Source: Nitrosomonas ureae (GTDB lineage: Bacteria > Pseudomonadota > Gammaproteobacteria > Burkholderiales > Nitrosomonadaceae). Taken from it: 64,000 nucleotides of DNA. The notes beneath the pieces are model-generated. The model saw only the letters and a program-made list of their open reading frames with translations, searched no databases and was not told where the DNA came from. A program made the position numbers and the translations under genes. Positions 16,920-26,895 of this stretch are shown here, in pieces; within the stretch, counting starts at the first letter, position 1; the number at the start of each line of letters is the position of its first letter. The stretch lies in the NCBI RefSeq assembly GCF_001455205.1, contig NZ_CP013341.1, positions 1,054,001 through 1,118,000 of the forward strand. Reading direction: 5' to 3'.

Positions 16920-18035
16920 ATGCTTTTAATTAAAACAAACCGAGATATCCTGTTAAAACCTCTACAAACTGTAACCGGAATTGTAGAGCGCCGACAAACG
17001 TTACCCATCCTATCAAATGTTCTGATCAGACAAAATCAAGAAAAGACCTCTTTTTTAACCACTGATCTGGAGATACAAATTAAAACGGAAGCTGCTGAAA
17101 ACCTTTCACTTCAAAAAGATTTCGCTTTCACAGTTTCCGCTAAAAAACTTCAGGATATTTTACGTTCACTGCCATCCGATATCGAGATAACTTTAACGCG
17201 GAAAGACGATCATTTGCTGGTCAAATCCCATAAAAGCGCATTTAATCTGCAAATTCTTCCAGCGGAAGATTTTCCTGAAGTCACTGAAGAGTCGGAATCT
17301 GATAATGCTGTTACACTTAAGCAAAAAGAATTCAAGGATCTTTTGCATCTTGTTCAATTTGCGGTAGCTCAGCAGGATATCCGCTATTATTTGAACGGAC
17401 TCTTGTTATTGATTGATGGCAAACAACTGATCAGCGTAGGTACGGATGGTCATCGTCTTGCTTATGTATCAACCGGTTTGGATAAGGCACAGAAAAAACA
17501 AGAAGTGATCCTGCCACGTAAGGCCGTGTTTGAGCTATCTAAACTACTACATGATAGTGAAGACCCGATAAAAATAGAATATTTCCAAAATAAAGTCCGG
17601 TTTTCTTTCTCGGATATAACGCTGATATCGAAAATCATCGACGGGAAGTTTCCCGACTACAATCGGGTTATTCCGACGAGAAACAATAAATTGTTTGAAA
17701 TTAATCGGCTTGTTTTTCTGCAAGCCTTGCAGCGTGTTTCCATTCTATCCAACCAAAGCGATAAATTTCGCGGTGTACGTCTAATCGTCAATAAAGATAA
17801 TCTGCGCATTATCTGCAAGAACAACGAGCAGGAAGAGGCTGAAGAAGAACTGGAAATCAATTATCAGGATGATCCAGTGGATATCAGCCTGAACATTACC
17901 TATTTAATGGATTTATTAAACAATGTTACGAGTGAAACCGTGCAATGCGCGTTTGAAAATGCTAACAGCAGTGTTCTGATGACGGTGCCTGGAAATGAAA
18001 TATTCAAATACATTGTAATGCCTATGAGGATTTAA
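16920..18035 (+). CDS. dnaN: DNA polymerase III beta subunit (sliding clamp)
   Basis: 371 residues with the three-fold repeat of the clamp. The N-terminus MLLIKTNRDILLKPLQTV and VERRQTLPILSNVL, the middle SVGTDGHRLAY, and the C-terminal YIVMPMRI (usually YVVMPMRL, part of the protein-binding pocket) are all present. The dimer encircles DNA and tethers the polymerase and many repair proteins. The start at 16920 directly follows the AT-rich part of oriC. gyrB follows after 72 bases. Confidence 0.97.
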   Translation: MLLIKTNRDILLKPLQTVTGIVERRQTLPILSNVLIRQNQEKTSFLTTDLEIQIKTEAAENLSLQKDFAFTVSAKKLQDILRSLPSDIEITLTRKDDHLLVKSHKSAFNLQILPAEDFPEVTEESESDNAVTLKQKEFKDLLHLVQFAVAQQDIRYYLNGLLLLIDGKQLISVGTDGHRLAYVSTGLDKAQKKQEVILPRKAVFELSKLLHDSEDPIKIEYFQNKVRFSFSDITLISKIIDGKFPDYNRVIPTRNNKLFEINRLVFLQALQRVSILSNQSDKFRGVRLIVNKDNLRIICKNNEQEEAEEELEINYQDDPVDISLNITYLMDLLNNVTSETVQCAFENANSSVLMTVPGNEIFKYIVMPMRI

Positions 18036-18107
18036 TCATAACCGCTCCAACCTTAACCGCGACCGTTAAATCGTTTCCACAACTTTCTCCATAAAGTACC
18101 TAGACTA

Positions 18108-20528
18108 ATGAGTGATCAAAATCCCCAAGTACCCAAAGAAAATCCAGCCAATTACGATTCTGAAAGCATCAAAATACTCAAAGGTCTGGATGCCGTACGT
18201 AAACGGCCTGGCATGTATATTGGCGATACCAGCGATGGTACAGGTTTGCACCACATGGTATTCGAAGTTGTCGATAACGCCATTGACGAAGCACTAGCCG
18301 GCCATTGCGATGAAATAACCGTTACTATCCATCCGGATAATTCGGTCAGCGTGCTGGACAACGGTCGAGGCATTCCCACCGGGATCAAACAGGACGATGA
18401 AATGAAACGCTCAGCGGCGGAAATCGTCATGACGGAATTACACGCCGGGGGAAAGTTCGACGACAATTCATACAAAGTTTCCGGTGGTTTACATGGTGTT
18501 GGCGTATCAGTAGTCAATGCATTATCAGAATGGTTGAAACTCACGATCAGGCGTGATAGCAAGACGCACCAGATAGAATTTCGTATGGGTGTCCCAGTCA
18601 AACCATTGGAAATTACAGGAGAAAGTGAAAGGCACGGTACGGAAGTACATTTTCTTGCCAGTAAGGAAATTTTCGGCAACATTGAATATCATTATGATAT
18701 TTTCGCCAAACGTTTGCGTGAACTTTCGTTTCTCAATAACGGAGTAAAAATTCATCTGATCGATCAACGTACTGGTAAGGATGAAAAATTCGCCTTTACC
18801 GGCGGTATTAGAAACTTTGTTGAATACATCAATCGCAGTAAGACGGTGCTGCACCCGAGTATTTTCTACTCAACGGGTGTAAAGGACAATATTGCCGTCG
18901 AGGTATCGATGCAATGGAATGACAGTTACACCGAGCAAGTACTGTGCTTTACCAACAATATTCCGCAAAAAGACGGTGGTACTCACTTGACGGGCTTGCG
19001 CGCTGCAATGACACGTACACTTAACAATTACATTGAAAAAAATGAGCTGGCCAAAAAAGCCAAGGTTGAAACTTCCGGTGATGATATGCGTGAAGGCTTG
19101 TCGTGCGTATTATCGGTGAAGCTGTTTGAACCCAAATTTTCGTCGCAAACCAAAGAAAAATTGGTATCTTCGGAAGTGCGCCCCGTAGTGGAAGAAGTCG
19201 TAACGCAAAAGCTGTCTGAGTACTTGCTTGAAAATCCACTGGATGCCAAAACCATTTGCAATAAAATTATTGATTCCGCCCGAGCCCGCGAAGCTGCCCG
19301 TAAGGCGCGTGAACTGACACGCCGCAAAGGTGTGCTCGATAGTATGGGATTACCAGGAAAACTGGCTGATTGCCAGGAAAAAAATCCGGCATTGTGCGAA
19401 CTCTATTTGGTCGAGGGTGATTCCGCCGGTGGTTCCGCCAAACAGGGGCGCGATCGTAAATTCCAGGCGATCATGCCACTCAAGGGGAAAATCCTGAATG
19501 TCGAAAAAGCGCGTTTTGACAAGCTGATTTCGTCGCAGGAGATCATTTCTTTGATCACCGCGTTGGGAACCGGTTTCGGTAAGGATGAATACAACCCGGA
19601 TAAGCTGCGTTATCACCGTATTATCATCATGACTGACGCAGACGTGGATGGTTCGCATATCCGCACTTTGCTGTTAACCTTCTTTTACCGGCAAATGCCC
19701 GAACTGATCGAGCGCGGTCATATTTATATCGCGCAACCGCCTTTGTATAAAATCAAACACGGTAAAAAAGAACGCTACGTCAAGGATGATCATGAATTAA
19801 AACAACATCTGCTCAGCCTCGCGTTAACCGATGCCGAGCTGTATATCGGGGAAGAAAGGCCCTCCTTGAGCGGTGAAACACTGGAAAAAATTGCCAACGA
19901 ATACATTTTGGCGGAGGCGGTTATCGAGCGCATGAGTCAGATGATCGATAGTAACGTAATGTACGCGTTGTTGCGCCAGCCGGACGTCGACTTGCACAAC
20001 GAACAAGCGGCGATTGATAGCGCGACCCGTCTGGCCGCACGTATCAAGGATGTGGAAATCGTTGCGGAATACGATGACGTGCACGAGCGTTATCGATTGA
20101 AAATCATGCGCATGTCGCATGGTAATGTGCTGACCAGCTACCTGGATAATGATTTTGTAGAGAGTGGCGACTATGTGCAGATCCAGAAAACTGCACAGGT
20201 ATTTGAAGGTTTGCTGGGTCAAGGTGCTTACATTCGACGCGGTGAACGCAAGCAGGCTATTAACGAATTCAAACATGCGCTCGAATGGTTGTTGGAAGAA
20301 GCGAAAAAAGGTCTGAACGTACAACGCTACAAAGGCCTGGGGGAAATGAATCCAAGTCAATTGTGGGAAACTACGATGGATCCGGAAAACCGCCGCCTGC
20401 TACGCGCGCAGATCGAAGACAGTATTCTGACCGACGAAATCTTCACCACGCTAATGGGCGATGTGGTCGAACCACGGCGGGCATTCATCGAGAAGAATGC
20501 ACTACGGGCGACAAATATTGATATTTAG
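18108..20528 (+). CDS. gyrB: DNA gyrase subunit B
   Basis: 806 residues, full length for the proteobacterial form. The GHKL ATPase part contains RPGMYIGDTSDGTGLHHM, VDNAIDEALAGHCD, DNGRGIPTG and GGLHGVGVSVVNALS. The TOPRIM part has ELYLVEGDSAGGSAKQGRD and MTDADVDGSHIRTLLLTF. The C-terminal domain carries QRYKGLGEMNPSQLWETTMDP. With GyrA (not in the window) it introduces negative supercoils using ATP. It completes the dnaA-dnaN-gyrB block. Confidence 0.98.
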   Translation: MSDQNPQVPKENPANYDSESIKILKGLDAVRKRPGMYIGDTSDGTGLHHMVFEVVDNAIDEALAGHCDEITVTIHPDNSVSVLDNGRGIPTGIKQDDEMKRSAAEIVMTELHAGGKFDDNSYKVSGGLHGVGVSVVNALSEWLKLTIRRDSKTHQIEFRMGVPVKPLEITGESERHGTEVHFLASKEIFGNIEYHYDIFAKRLRELSFLNNGVKIHLIDQRTGKDEKFAFTGGIRNFVEYINRSKTVLHPSIFYSTGVKDNIAVEVSMQWNDSYTEQVLCFTNNIPQKDGGTHLTGLRAAMTRTLNNYIEKNELAKKAKVETSGDDMREGLSCVLSVKLFEPKFSSQTKEKLVSSEVRPVVEEVVTQKLSEYLLENPLDAKTICNKIIDSARAREAARKARELTRRKGVLDSMGLPGKLADCQEKNPALCELYLVEGDSAGGSAKQGRDRKFQAIMPLKGKILNVEKARFDKLISSQEIISLITALGTGFGKDEYNPDKLRYHRIIIMTDADVDGSHIRTLLLTFFYRQMPELIERGHIYIAQPPLYKIKHGKKERYVKDDHELKQHLLSLALTDAELYIGEERPSLSGETLEKIANEYILAEAVIERMSQMIDSNVMYALLRQPDVDLHNEQAAIDSATRLAARIKDVEIVAEYDDVHERYRLKIMRMSHGNVLTSYLDNDFVESGDYVQIQKTAQVFEGLLGQGAYIRRGERKQAINEFKHALEWLLEEAKKGLNVQRYKGLGEMNPSQLWETTMDPENRRLLRAQIEDSILTDEIFTTLMGDVVEPRRAFIEKNALRATNIDI

Positions 20529-20594
20529 ATCGGACTCTAGATTAATGAGTGAGCAGGAATCCTGTTTACAAAAGTTTTATCAAGAGGTTAATTT

Positions 20595-21569
20595 ATGAGA
20601 AGCCTATTTTTTATCGCTATTTTTAGTATTTTTCTATTATCCGGTTGTGCTAAAAGCGGTAATAATGGTGAAGAACCACGGGTTCAATGTGATGATGTGG
20701 CCAGTCGTGGTTACCTTAACGTTCTATCCGTCAATCTTCTGTTCAAAGAAATTGAAACGCGCGAGCAGCGTCTGAAAGCTGTTGCCGAGTTTGCGGAGAA
20801 AACACCGGTGGATGTTATTCTACTCCAAGAGGTGGTTGGAGGCGCATTGGTTCATACTGAAAATAGCGCGGAAGATTTGCAAAAGGAACTTCATAGCCGC
20901 AAGCGTGATTATGATTTGTACACGGCTTTTGAAATCGGATTGCCAGGCGTGATAGGCGTGGCTAATGCGATATTGAGTCGTTGCGAAATTGATTTCAGAA
21001 CCACCAAGCGTTTGCCACATGCGACGGAATTGAATTTTCGCGGACATGATATCAAACTGCCAAGAAATGTGATGATGACACGCATCAATATTCCTCATTC
21101 CAGTAAGTTGAATATTTACAATACCCATCTTTGTGCCGCATGTACAGCGGATCAATTGGATGCTCAATTAGATGTTATGTTGCCGTTCATTAGTGAATTG
21201 GAGGCATCCTTTCCGAGTGGTAATTTTACAATTCTTGGCGGTGATTTCAATATCGACCGCTTCCGGAAGGACCCCTTTGTGGAGCGTCCTTTCTACGACA
21301 GAATTGTCAGTGCGGGCTTTATCGATGCTTATGCGCAGAATAGATCGCTGGATAATTTATGCGCCAACCCTGGGCAAGCTGATGCGCATTGTACCGTCGG
21401 GGTCTCAACATTGGATGCAGGGGGATCTGCCAGGCGCATTGATTACATTTTTATGAATCCGGAAAAGAGTTTACGTGAGAGTCGGGTGGTATTTAACACC
21501 CTTGTTGATCCCGGTCAGACCAGTGTATCGGATCATGCCGGTGTATTTGTTTCAGTGACGTTACCATAA
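20595..21569 (+). CDS. Lipoprotein of the endonuclease/exonuclease/phosphatase fold
   Basis: 324 residues. The N-terminus MRSLFFIAIFSIFLLSGCAK is a lipoprotein signal with lipobox LSGC, so the protein is membrane-anchored outside the cytoplasm. The fold is shown by NLLF (metal site), VILLQEVVGG (catalytic Glu), NIYNTHLCA, ILGGDFNID (catalytic Asp/Asn), RIDYIFMNP and VSDHAGVFV (catalytic Asp-His). The family includes sphingomyelinases, DNase I-like nucleases and inositol phosphatases, and I cannot tell which substrate applies. AAGAGG precedes the ATG. It lies just after gyrB and before the IS200 element. Confidence 0.82.
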   Translation: MRSLFFIAIFSIFLLSGCAKSGNNGEEPRVQCDDVASRGYLNVLSVNLLFKEIETREQRLKAVAEFAEKTPVDVILLQEVVGGALVHTENSAEDLQKELHSRKRDYDLYTAFEIGLPGVIGVANAILSRCEIDFRTTKRLPHATELNFRGHDIKLPRNVMMTRINIPHSSKLNIYNTHLCAACTADQLDAQLDVMLPFISELEASFPSGNFTILGGDFNIDRFRKDPFVERPFYDRIVSAGFIDAYAQNRSLDNLCANPGQADAHCTVGVSTLDAGGSARRIDYIFMNPEKSLRESRVVFNTLVDPGQTSVSDHAGVFVSVTLP

Positions 21570-21654
21570 TAGAAGAATTGATGATTTGGCTGTGATTTTG
21601 AACATTAGCTTGCGATTTTCCGTGATTTTGCCATGAGGTTATAATTAATACCAG

Positions 21655-22258
21655 GTAAACCCCCGACTTTTTCGGGGGACTCCCCAAGGTTTGACCGTTA
21701 CGGCAGTCGTCGTAACGTTCTCGTCTCAACCACGAGACTATGAGTCAAAGATGAAGGAGTACCGAAGTTTGAGCGATACGCGCTGGGATTGTAAATATCA
21801 TGTGGTATTTATTCCGAAGCGGCGAAAGAAACTGCTATTTGGCAAGGTCAGGAAGCATATAGGGGAAGTGTTGCGCGATCTGGCAAATCAGAAGGAAAGC
21901 GCGATTGTGGAAGGCCATTTGATGCTGGATCACATTCACATGTGTATAAGTATTCCATCCAAGAACTCGGTGTCGCATGTAGTAGGTTTTATCAAAGGTA
22001 AAAGTGCGATAGCAATTGCGCGTCAATTGGGCAGAGGAAGGAATTTAACGGGAGAAAGTTTTTGGGCTCGTGGGTATTTCGTATCAACGGTAGGTCTGGA
22101 TGAAGAGATGGTCAGAGCATATATCCGAGATCAGGAAAAGGAAGATGAACGTTATGATCAGTTGAAACTGGGTATGTAGGTGCCGTTTTAGCGGCTCGCA
22201 AACAGCCCCTTTGAGGGGCTCCAGCGATAAGCCTCCGGCTATGCCGGAGGTAATTTAA
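21655..22258 (+). mobile_element. IS200/IS605-type insertion sequence
   Basis: A single tnpA gene is flanked by hairpins typical of this family: CCCCCGACTTTTTCGGGGG at 21661-21679 on the left, and AGCCCCTTTGAGGGGCT (22204-22220) and CCTCCGGC/GCCGGAGG (22232-22250) on the right. Two more inverted repeats just before tnpA (GTTACG/CGTAAC and CTCGT/ACGAG) could hide its ribosome site, as known for IS200. Such elements move as single strands and have no terminal inverted repeats or target duplication, so the outer ends are approximate. Confidence 0.75.
21751..22179 (+). CDS. tnpA: IS200-type Y1 transposase TnpA
   Basis: 142 residues from the ATG at 21751. The frame is open to 21691, but the family N-terminus is KEYRSLSDTRWDCKYHVVF. 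The HUH metal motif is HIH at residues 61-63, and the catalytic tyrosine is Y124 in YIRDQ, with Q128 as the helper residue. All active-site residues are present and the length is normal, so the enzyme looks functional. It cuts and rejoins single-stranded DNA at the hairpin ends of the element. There is no accompanying tnpB. Confidence 0.93.
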   Translation: MKEYRSLSDTRWDCKYHVVFIPKRRKKLLFGKVRKHIGEVLRDLANQKESAIVEGHLMLDHIHMCISIPSKNSVSHVVGFIKGKSAIAIARQLGRGRNLTGESFWARGYFVSTVGLDEEMVRAYIRDQEKEDERYDQLKLGM

Positions 22259-22341
22259 CTGGTTGCTGATTACACAAGGCTTTTGCAAAAACCCTTATCA
22301 AAAGTTAACGAAATCAGCGATTGACTTACGCTTGAACCCAA

Positions 22342-25244
22342 ATGCAAAGAGAGCCGCTGTTGATTAAGCAACCGCTATTAACACCGTATCAAAGTCTATA
22401 CTTTGCCTGGCTGCTGACCCGTCGCGCAGCAGGCGGCTCAGTCGAATCGCTGGCTTCAACGCTGGTCGATTCGCAAGTCGATCTCAATCCCCACCAAGTT
22501 GATGCAGCACTCTTCGCATGCCGTAATCCCCTTTCACGTGGCGTGATCCTGGCGGATGAGGTTGGTCTGGGTAAGACCATTGAAGCCGGGCTGGTCATTT
22601 CGCAGCGCTGGGCCGAGCGCCGCCGCCGTATTTTAATCATCGTTCCGCCAATTTGCGCAAGCAATGGCATCAGGAATTACAAGATAAATTCAGTTTGCAA
22701 AGTCTGATCCTCGAGACGAAAAGCTATAACGCAATCCGCAAGCAGACGAGTCAAAACCCGTTCGAGAGTCAACTCGGCCCGGTGATATGCTCCTATCAGT
22801 TTGCAAAAGCTAAAGCGAACGATATCAAGAATATTCAATGGAATCTGGTTGTACTCGACGAAGCCCACCGCATGCGCAACGTCTACAAAACCAGCAATGT
22901 CATTGCCAAAACGCTGAAGGAAGCGCTGGCGCACGTCCATTCCAAGGCACTGCTGACAGCAACCCCGCTTCAGAACTCCTTGCTGGAGCTCTATGGCCTC
23001 GTCAGCATGATTGATGATCGTGTTTTTGGCGATCTCGACAGCTTTCGCGCCCAATTTACTGCCTCAGGTAAAAATCAAAACTTCGCCAATTTGCGTGATC
23101 GCCTGGCTCCGGTTTGCAAGCGTACTTTGCGTAAGGAAGTGCAGCCCTATGTTTCATACACCGCCCGTAAAGCCATCGTCGAGGAATTCACGCCATCCTT
23201 TGAAGAGCGGGAATTATCCGGGCTTGTTGCGGACTACCTGCGGCGTCCAAACCTTAAGGCGCTGCCCGATGGGCAGCGGCAACTGATCTCCCTGGTGTTG
23301 TGGAAACTGCTGGCGTCGTCCACGTACGCGATAGCCGGTGCGCTGGATACTATGGCAAATCGTCTTCAAGGCGTGCTGGATGATGCAGCCAATCTTCCCG
23401 ATCTGGCCGAGGAGCTGGATGAAGACTATGAATCATTGGATGAAACCGCCGACGAATGGAACGATCAAGCCCTTGATGCATCATCGTCTGCACGTAACGA
23501 ACACGATGCCATTTCCAATGAAATTGCAGATCTGCGGCATTTCAAGACACTGGCGGCCAATATCCGTGACAACGCCAAAGGCATGGCCCTGCTGACCGCA
23601 CTGGATCGTGCTTTCGCTGAACTGGAGCGCCTCGGCGCGGCCAAAAAGGCGATCATTTTTACCGAATCGAAGCGGACGCAGGAATATCTGCTGTCCCTTT
23701 TGGAAAATACCTCGTACGGTGAAGGGATCGTCTTGTTCAACGGCACCAACAGCGATGCACGCGCACAAACCATCTACAAGGAATGGCTGAAGCAGCACGA
23801 AGGCACCGACCGTATTACCGGTTCCAAGACCGCTGATACCCGCGCGGGTCTGGTCGAGTACTTCAAGGAGCGCGGCACGGTGATGATCGCCACCGAGGCC
23901 GGGGCCGAAGGCATTAACCTCCAGTTCTGCTCGCTGGTCATCAACTACGACCTGCCGTGGAATCCGCAGCGTATTGAACAGCGCATCGGGCGCTGTCATC
24001 GCTACGGGCAAAAGTTCGACGTGGTGGTGGTGAATTTCGTTGACCGCAGCAATGAAGCGGATGCGCGGGTGTACGAACTGCTGGCGCAGAAATTCCAGCT
24101 TTTCGAGGGCGTATTCGGCGCCAGCGACGAAGTATTAGGCGCGATTGGTTCCGGGGTGGATTTCGAGCGGCGTATCGCCGAAATTTATCGGAACTGCCGG
24201 GAACATGGGGAAATCAAGGCCAGTTTTGAACAGTTGCAACTTGACCTTTCCGGTGAGATCAGCGAGGCAATGGTCAAGACCCGCCAAATCTTGCTGGAAA
24301 ACTTCGATGAGGAAGTTCAGGATAAACTGCGCGTGCGCGCCGAGGACAGCCGCGCCGCGCGTAGCAAATACGAGCGCATGCTGATGGACTTGACCCGGAC
24401 GGAACTGAATGGCTACGCCGCGTTCGACGATGACGGGTTCGTGCTTGGTAATCCACCAGCTGGAATTGAAAACAGCGGCCTCGCGGGAATCGAGCCTGGG
24501 CGCTACGAGCTGCCCCGCCGTTCCGGTGACGCTCATCTGTACCGGATCGGACACCCGCTGGCTGAATGGGTAATCAGCCAAGCGAAGACCCGTAATCTAC
24601 CCGCCGCGCGGCTGGTGTTCGACTACGAAGCCTATGGCAGGAAGCAAAGCACGCTGGAACCATACCGTGGCAAAACGGGCTGGCTGATACTGAAGTTGAT
24701 TTCCGTCGAAGCGCTGGGCAACCAGGAACAGCACTTGGTGGTTGCGGCCTGTACAGCAGATGGTATTGCACTGGCAGAAGACGATCCGGAAAAGCTGCTG
24801 CGCCTGCCCGCAACCGTACAGGATGCCGGCTTGTTCAACGATGGTGAAATGACTCTACAGGCCGACATGGAAGCCCGTCAGACCGCGCTGCTGCGCGACA
24901 TCAATCAACGAAACCTCGGCTACTTCGAGCAGGAAGTCCAGAAGCTCGATGCCTGGGCGGACGATCTGAAACTGGGGCTGGAACAGGAAATCAAGGAAAT
25001 CGACCGCGAGATCAAGGAAGTGCGCCGCACCGCGGCCTCCTCACCAGTGCTGGAAGAGAAGCTGTCATGGCAGAAGCGCCAACGTGAACTGGAAAGCAAG
25101 CGCAGCTCGCTGCGCCGTGAGCTGTTCGCCCGGCAGGACGAAATCGAAGCCCAGCATAACGCGCTCATCGATCAATTGGAAATACAACTTCAACAGCAGG
25201 TCGAAGAGCGCACGTTGTTTACCGTCGAATGGGAGTTGATATGA
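22342..25244 (+). pseudogene. SNF2/RapA-like DEAD/DEAH helicase, broken by one frameshift
   Basis: Two overlapping frames make one protein of about 965 residues. The first (from 22342) has PYQSLYFAWLL and the Walker A segment LADEVGLGKTIEAGL. The second (to 25244) has VVLDEAHRMRN (DEAH), LLTATPLQN, and EGINLQF with QRIGRCHRYGQ (motifs V and VI). It ends in a long charged coiled coil. The natural reading VPANLRKQW is broken at about 22646-22647: one G of an expected CCGGCC is missing, giving VPPICAS. The site is not a homopolymer. Either the gene is inactive in this strain or the assembly has an error. RapA-like helicases of this kind accompany restriction loci and probably translocate on DNA. 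The last codons overlap an ATG as ATGA. Confidence 0.85.
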
Positions 25245-25303
25245 AATTTGAAGAATTTTGGGTCAAACTTATGTGGTTCGGCTTTCTCAGATGTGGTGCA
25301 TCT

Positions 25304-25329
25304 TTGTCTGTATATATTTAAAATATAAT
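25304..25329 (+). promoter_or_regulatory. Possible promoter of the AT-rich two-gene cassette
   Basis: A perfect TATAAT at 25324-25329 is preceded by TTGTCT at 25304-25309. The 14-base spacer is shorter than ideal. It sits 27 bases before the ATG at 25356, in an AT-rich gap after the helicase. It suggests that the two following genes are transcribed on their own. Only the hexamers are seen; activity is inferred. Confidence 0.4.
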
Positions 25330-25355
25330 GAACTTTTCTTATCCGGATAGATGAA

Positions 25356-26312
25356 ATGAAGAAAACTGAGCGGCTAGTGTACTACTATGATCTGTCTATT
25401 CATGCCGAATCCCGAACTTTTAAGGCTCCAAAACCAATTTATGTGAAAAAGGCATTTCAGCTGATGGAGCTTGTGCCAATGGAAAAACGTCTTAAGGAAG
25501 CATCCAAAGGACGAGAGCAATTCTATATATCTGATTGGAAATGGGAGGGTGATATCATCAGCATCCTTGTAAACAAATCAGATAAAGGGATATCGGATCC
25601 GGTATTCACTATTCCCCAAAAAAAGCAGCGTCGTACAGCAGAAAAACAAGAAGAGGAAGGACAGGATTTTTCGGTGCATATAGTAGTTCAACTCCCTCAA
25701 GATGACCAACAAGCGGCACTTGTGTTGATTGAAAACTGTGTGGGACTTGGAGTTTATGCAGTCCAAAGGTTGTTAAATCAGATTCTTCATGATGCTAAGC
25801 AACTTAAGCCGCTAGATTATGAGCAGTTTCACCCGGACGGTGCCGTCGATGATAAAGGCAAATCCAAAAAATACAATGTGGACTTTAAATGTGAGTTTGA
25901 AGGGCATATCTCTGATGATCTAAAGTACGATCTTGATAATGGAAAAATTCAGTCTATTGAGCTTATTACAGAGAAAGAGAAATACACAAATATTGATGAG
26001 GATGGTTACATCCAAGAGAAATGCAAAACATTGGTTTTGACTCTAAAGGATGAAGGAGTTAAAGGCAAATTCAATAAGATAAAGAACGTTTTCATCAAGA
26101 AGAAAGATGACTACAGCCGTGCCCGAATCAAATTCAAGACACCGACAGGTGTCGATAGAACAGTAGTAATGGACACAAATGATGTTTCAGCACAAGGATA
26201 TGTAAAGAAAGAAAAATTGGATGACTTTGAGTTTGATTTGAAATCTTCTTATGATAAGTTTTGTGATGCTCTCCTTGAGAGAATGAAAGACCTTCTACGG
26301 TCGAGAGAGTAA
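25356..26312 (+). CDS. Uncharacterised Lys-rich soluble protein of an AT-rich cassette
   Basis: 318 residues; I do not recognise the family. No signal peptide or membrane segment is visible. The N-terminal half starts MKKTERLVYYYDLSIHAE and contains a basic stretch KKQRRTAEKQ. The middle VLIENCVGLGVYAVQRLLNQIL is a likely helix pair. The C-terminal half is very rich in Lys, Asp and Glu with beta-like runs (KTLVLTLKDEG, ARIKFKTPTG) and ends in a helix with KFCDALLERMKDLL. Base composition is much AT-richer than the flanking helicase and nuclease genes, which suggests transfer. Its stop touches the next ATG with one base shared (TAATG), so the two proteins are probably made together. A defence role is inferred from position only. 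Confidence 0.75.
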   Translation: MKKTERLVYYYDLSIHAESRTFKAPKPIYVKKAFQLMELVPMEKRLKEASKGREQFYISDWKWEGDIISILVNKSDKGISDPVFTIPQKKQRRTAEKQEEEGQDFSVHIVVQLPQDDQQAALVLIENCVGLGVYAVQRLLNQILHDAKQLKPLDYEQFHPDGAVDDKGKSKKYNVDFKCEFEGHISDDLKYDLDNGKIQSIELITEKEKYTNIDEDGYIQEKCKTLVLTLKDEGVKGKFNKIKNVFIKKKDDYSRARIKFKTPTGVDRTVVMDTNDVSAQGYVKKEKLDDFEFDLKSSYDKFCDALLERMKDLLRSRE

Positions 26313-26884
26313 TGTTTAGGCATTTGCTGAGACCACTTTCCTATTTATCCATTAAGCATAAGCAAAAATGGGTAGTGGATTGGGTTTACCCTGTGATTCT
26401 AGCCGTTTTATCAACGGTTTTTTTGTTTTGTCTAAAAACGATTGGAAACATTCCACTATATGCAGATGGAGCACTAGTTGCCAAAATATTAGGTTTCGTT
26501 CAAGGTCTTCCAGGATTTTATATTGCAGCGTTGGCAGCAATTGCTACTTTCAATAAGACAGACATAGACAAAACAATGCCTGCACCAGCTCCAAAATTGG
26601 ATATTATGGTGCTTGGTCAAAGTGTTGTGATAGAACTGACACGAAGGCGGTTTCTTTGCTCAATGTTTGCTTTTTTAACCGCTGAAAGCCTTATTCTTAT
26701 TGTTCTTGCTATCTTTGGGCAAACAATCTATCTACCTGTTAAAGAAATTATTAGCGTGCAATATCATCTATGGGTTTCTGTGGCATACATGCTGGTTTTT
26801 TTGTTTGTTTTTTGGCAGATGCTGGTTACTAGTTTCTGGGGGTTGTTCTATCTGGGTGATCGACTGCATCAACCAGACCAATAA
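26312..26884 (+). CDS. Uncharacterised multi-span membrane protein, partner of the preceding gene
   Basis: 190 residues with about four hydrophobic segments: WVYPVILAVLSTVFLFCL, a weaker one at GFYIAALAAIATF, FLTAESLILIVLAIFG, and LWVSVAYMLVFLFVFWQML. The N-terminus is basic (RHLLRPLSYLSIKHKQK). A loop KTDIDKTMPAPAPKL divides the second and third segments. I do not recognise the family. The start codon overlaps the stop of the 318-residue gene, a tight translational link. A soluble protein plus a small membrane protein is a common layout for phage-defence effectors (Kiwa has a membrane KwaA and soluble KwaB), but the gene order differs and I cannot confirm homology. Confidence 0.72.
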   Translation: MFRHLLRPLSYLSIKHKQKWVVDWVYPVILAVLSTVFLFCLKTIGNIPLYADGALVAKILGFVQGLPGFYIAALAAIATFNKTDIDKTMPAPAPKLDIMVLGQSVVIELTRRRFLCSMFAFLTAESLILIVLAIFGQTIYLPVKEIISVQYHLWVSVAYMLVFLFVFWQMLVTSFWGLFYLGDRLHQPDQ

Positions 26885-26895
26885 AACGATAAAAA

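Noticed and set aside
22646..22653. Programmed frameshift in the helicase
   Set aside because: No slippery heptamer, Shine-Dalgarno-like stimulator or pseudoknot is evident at the site; a base deletion is simpler.
25356..26884. Calling the AT-rich pair a Kiwa (KwaA/KwaB) system
   Set aside because: The soluble-plus-membrane layout is similar, but gene order is reversed and no family motif could be confirmed by eye.
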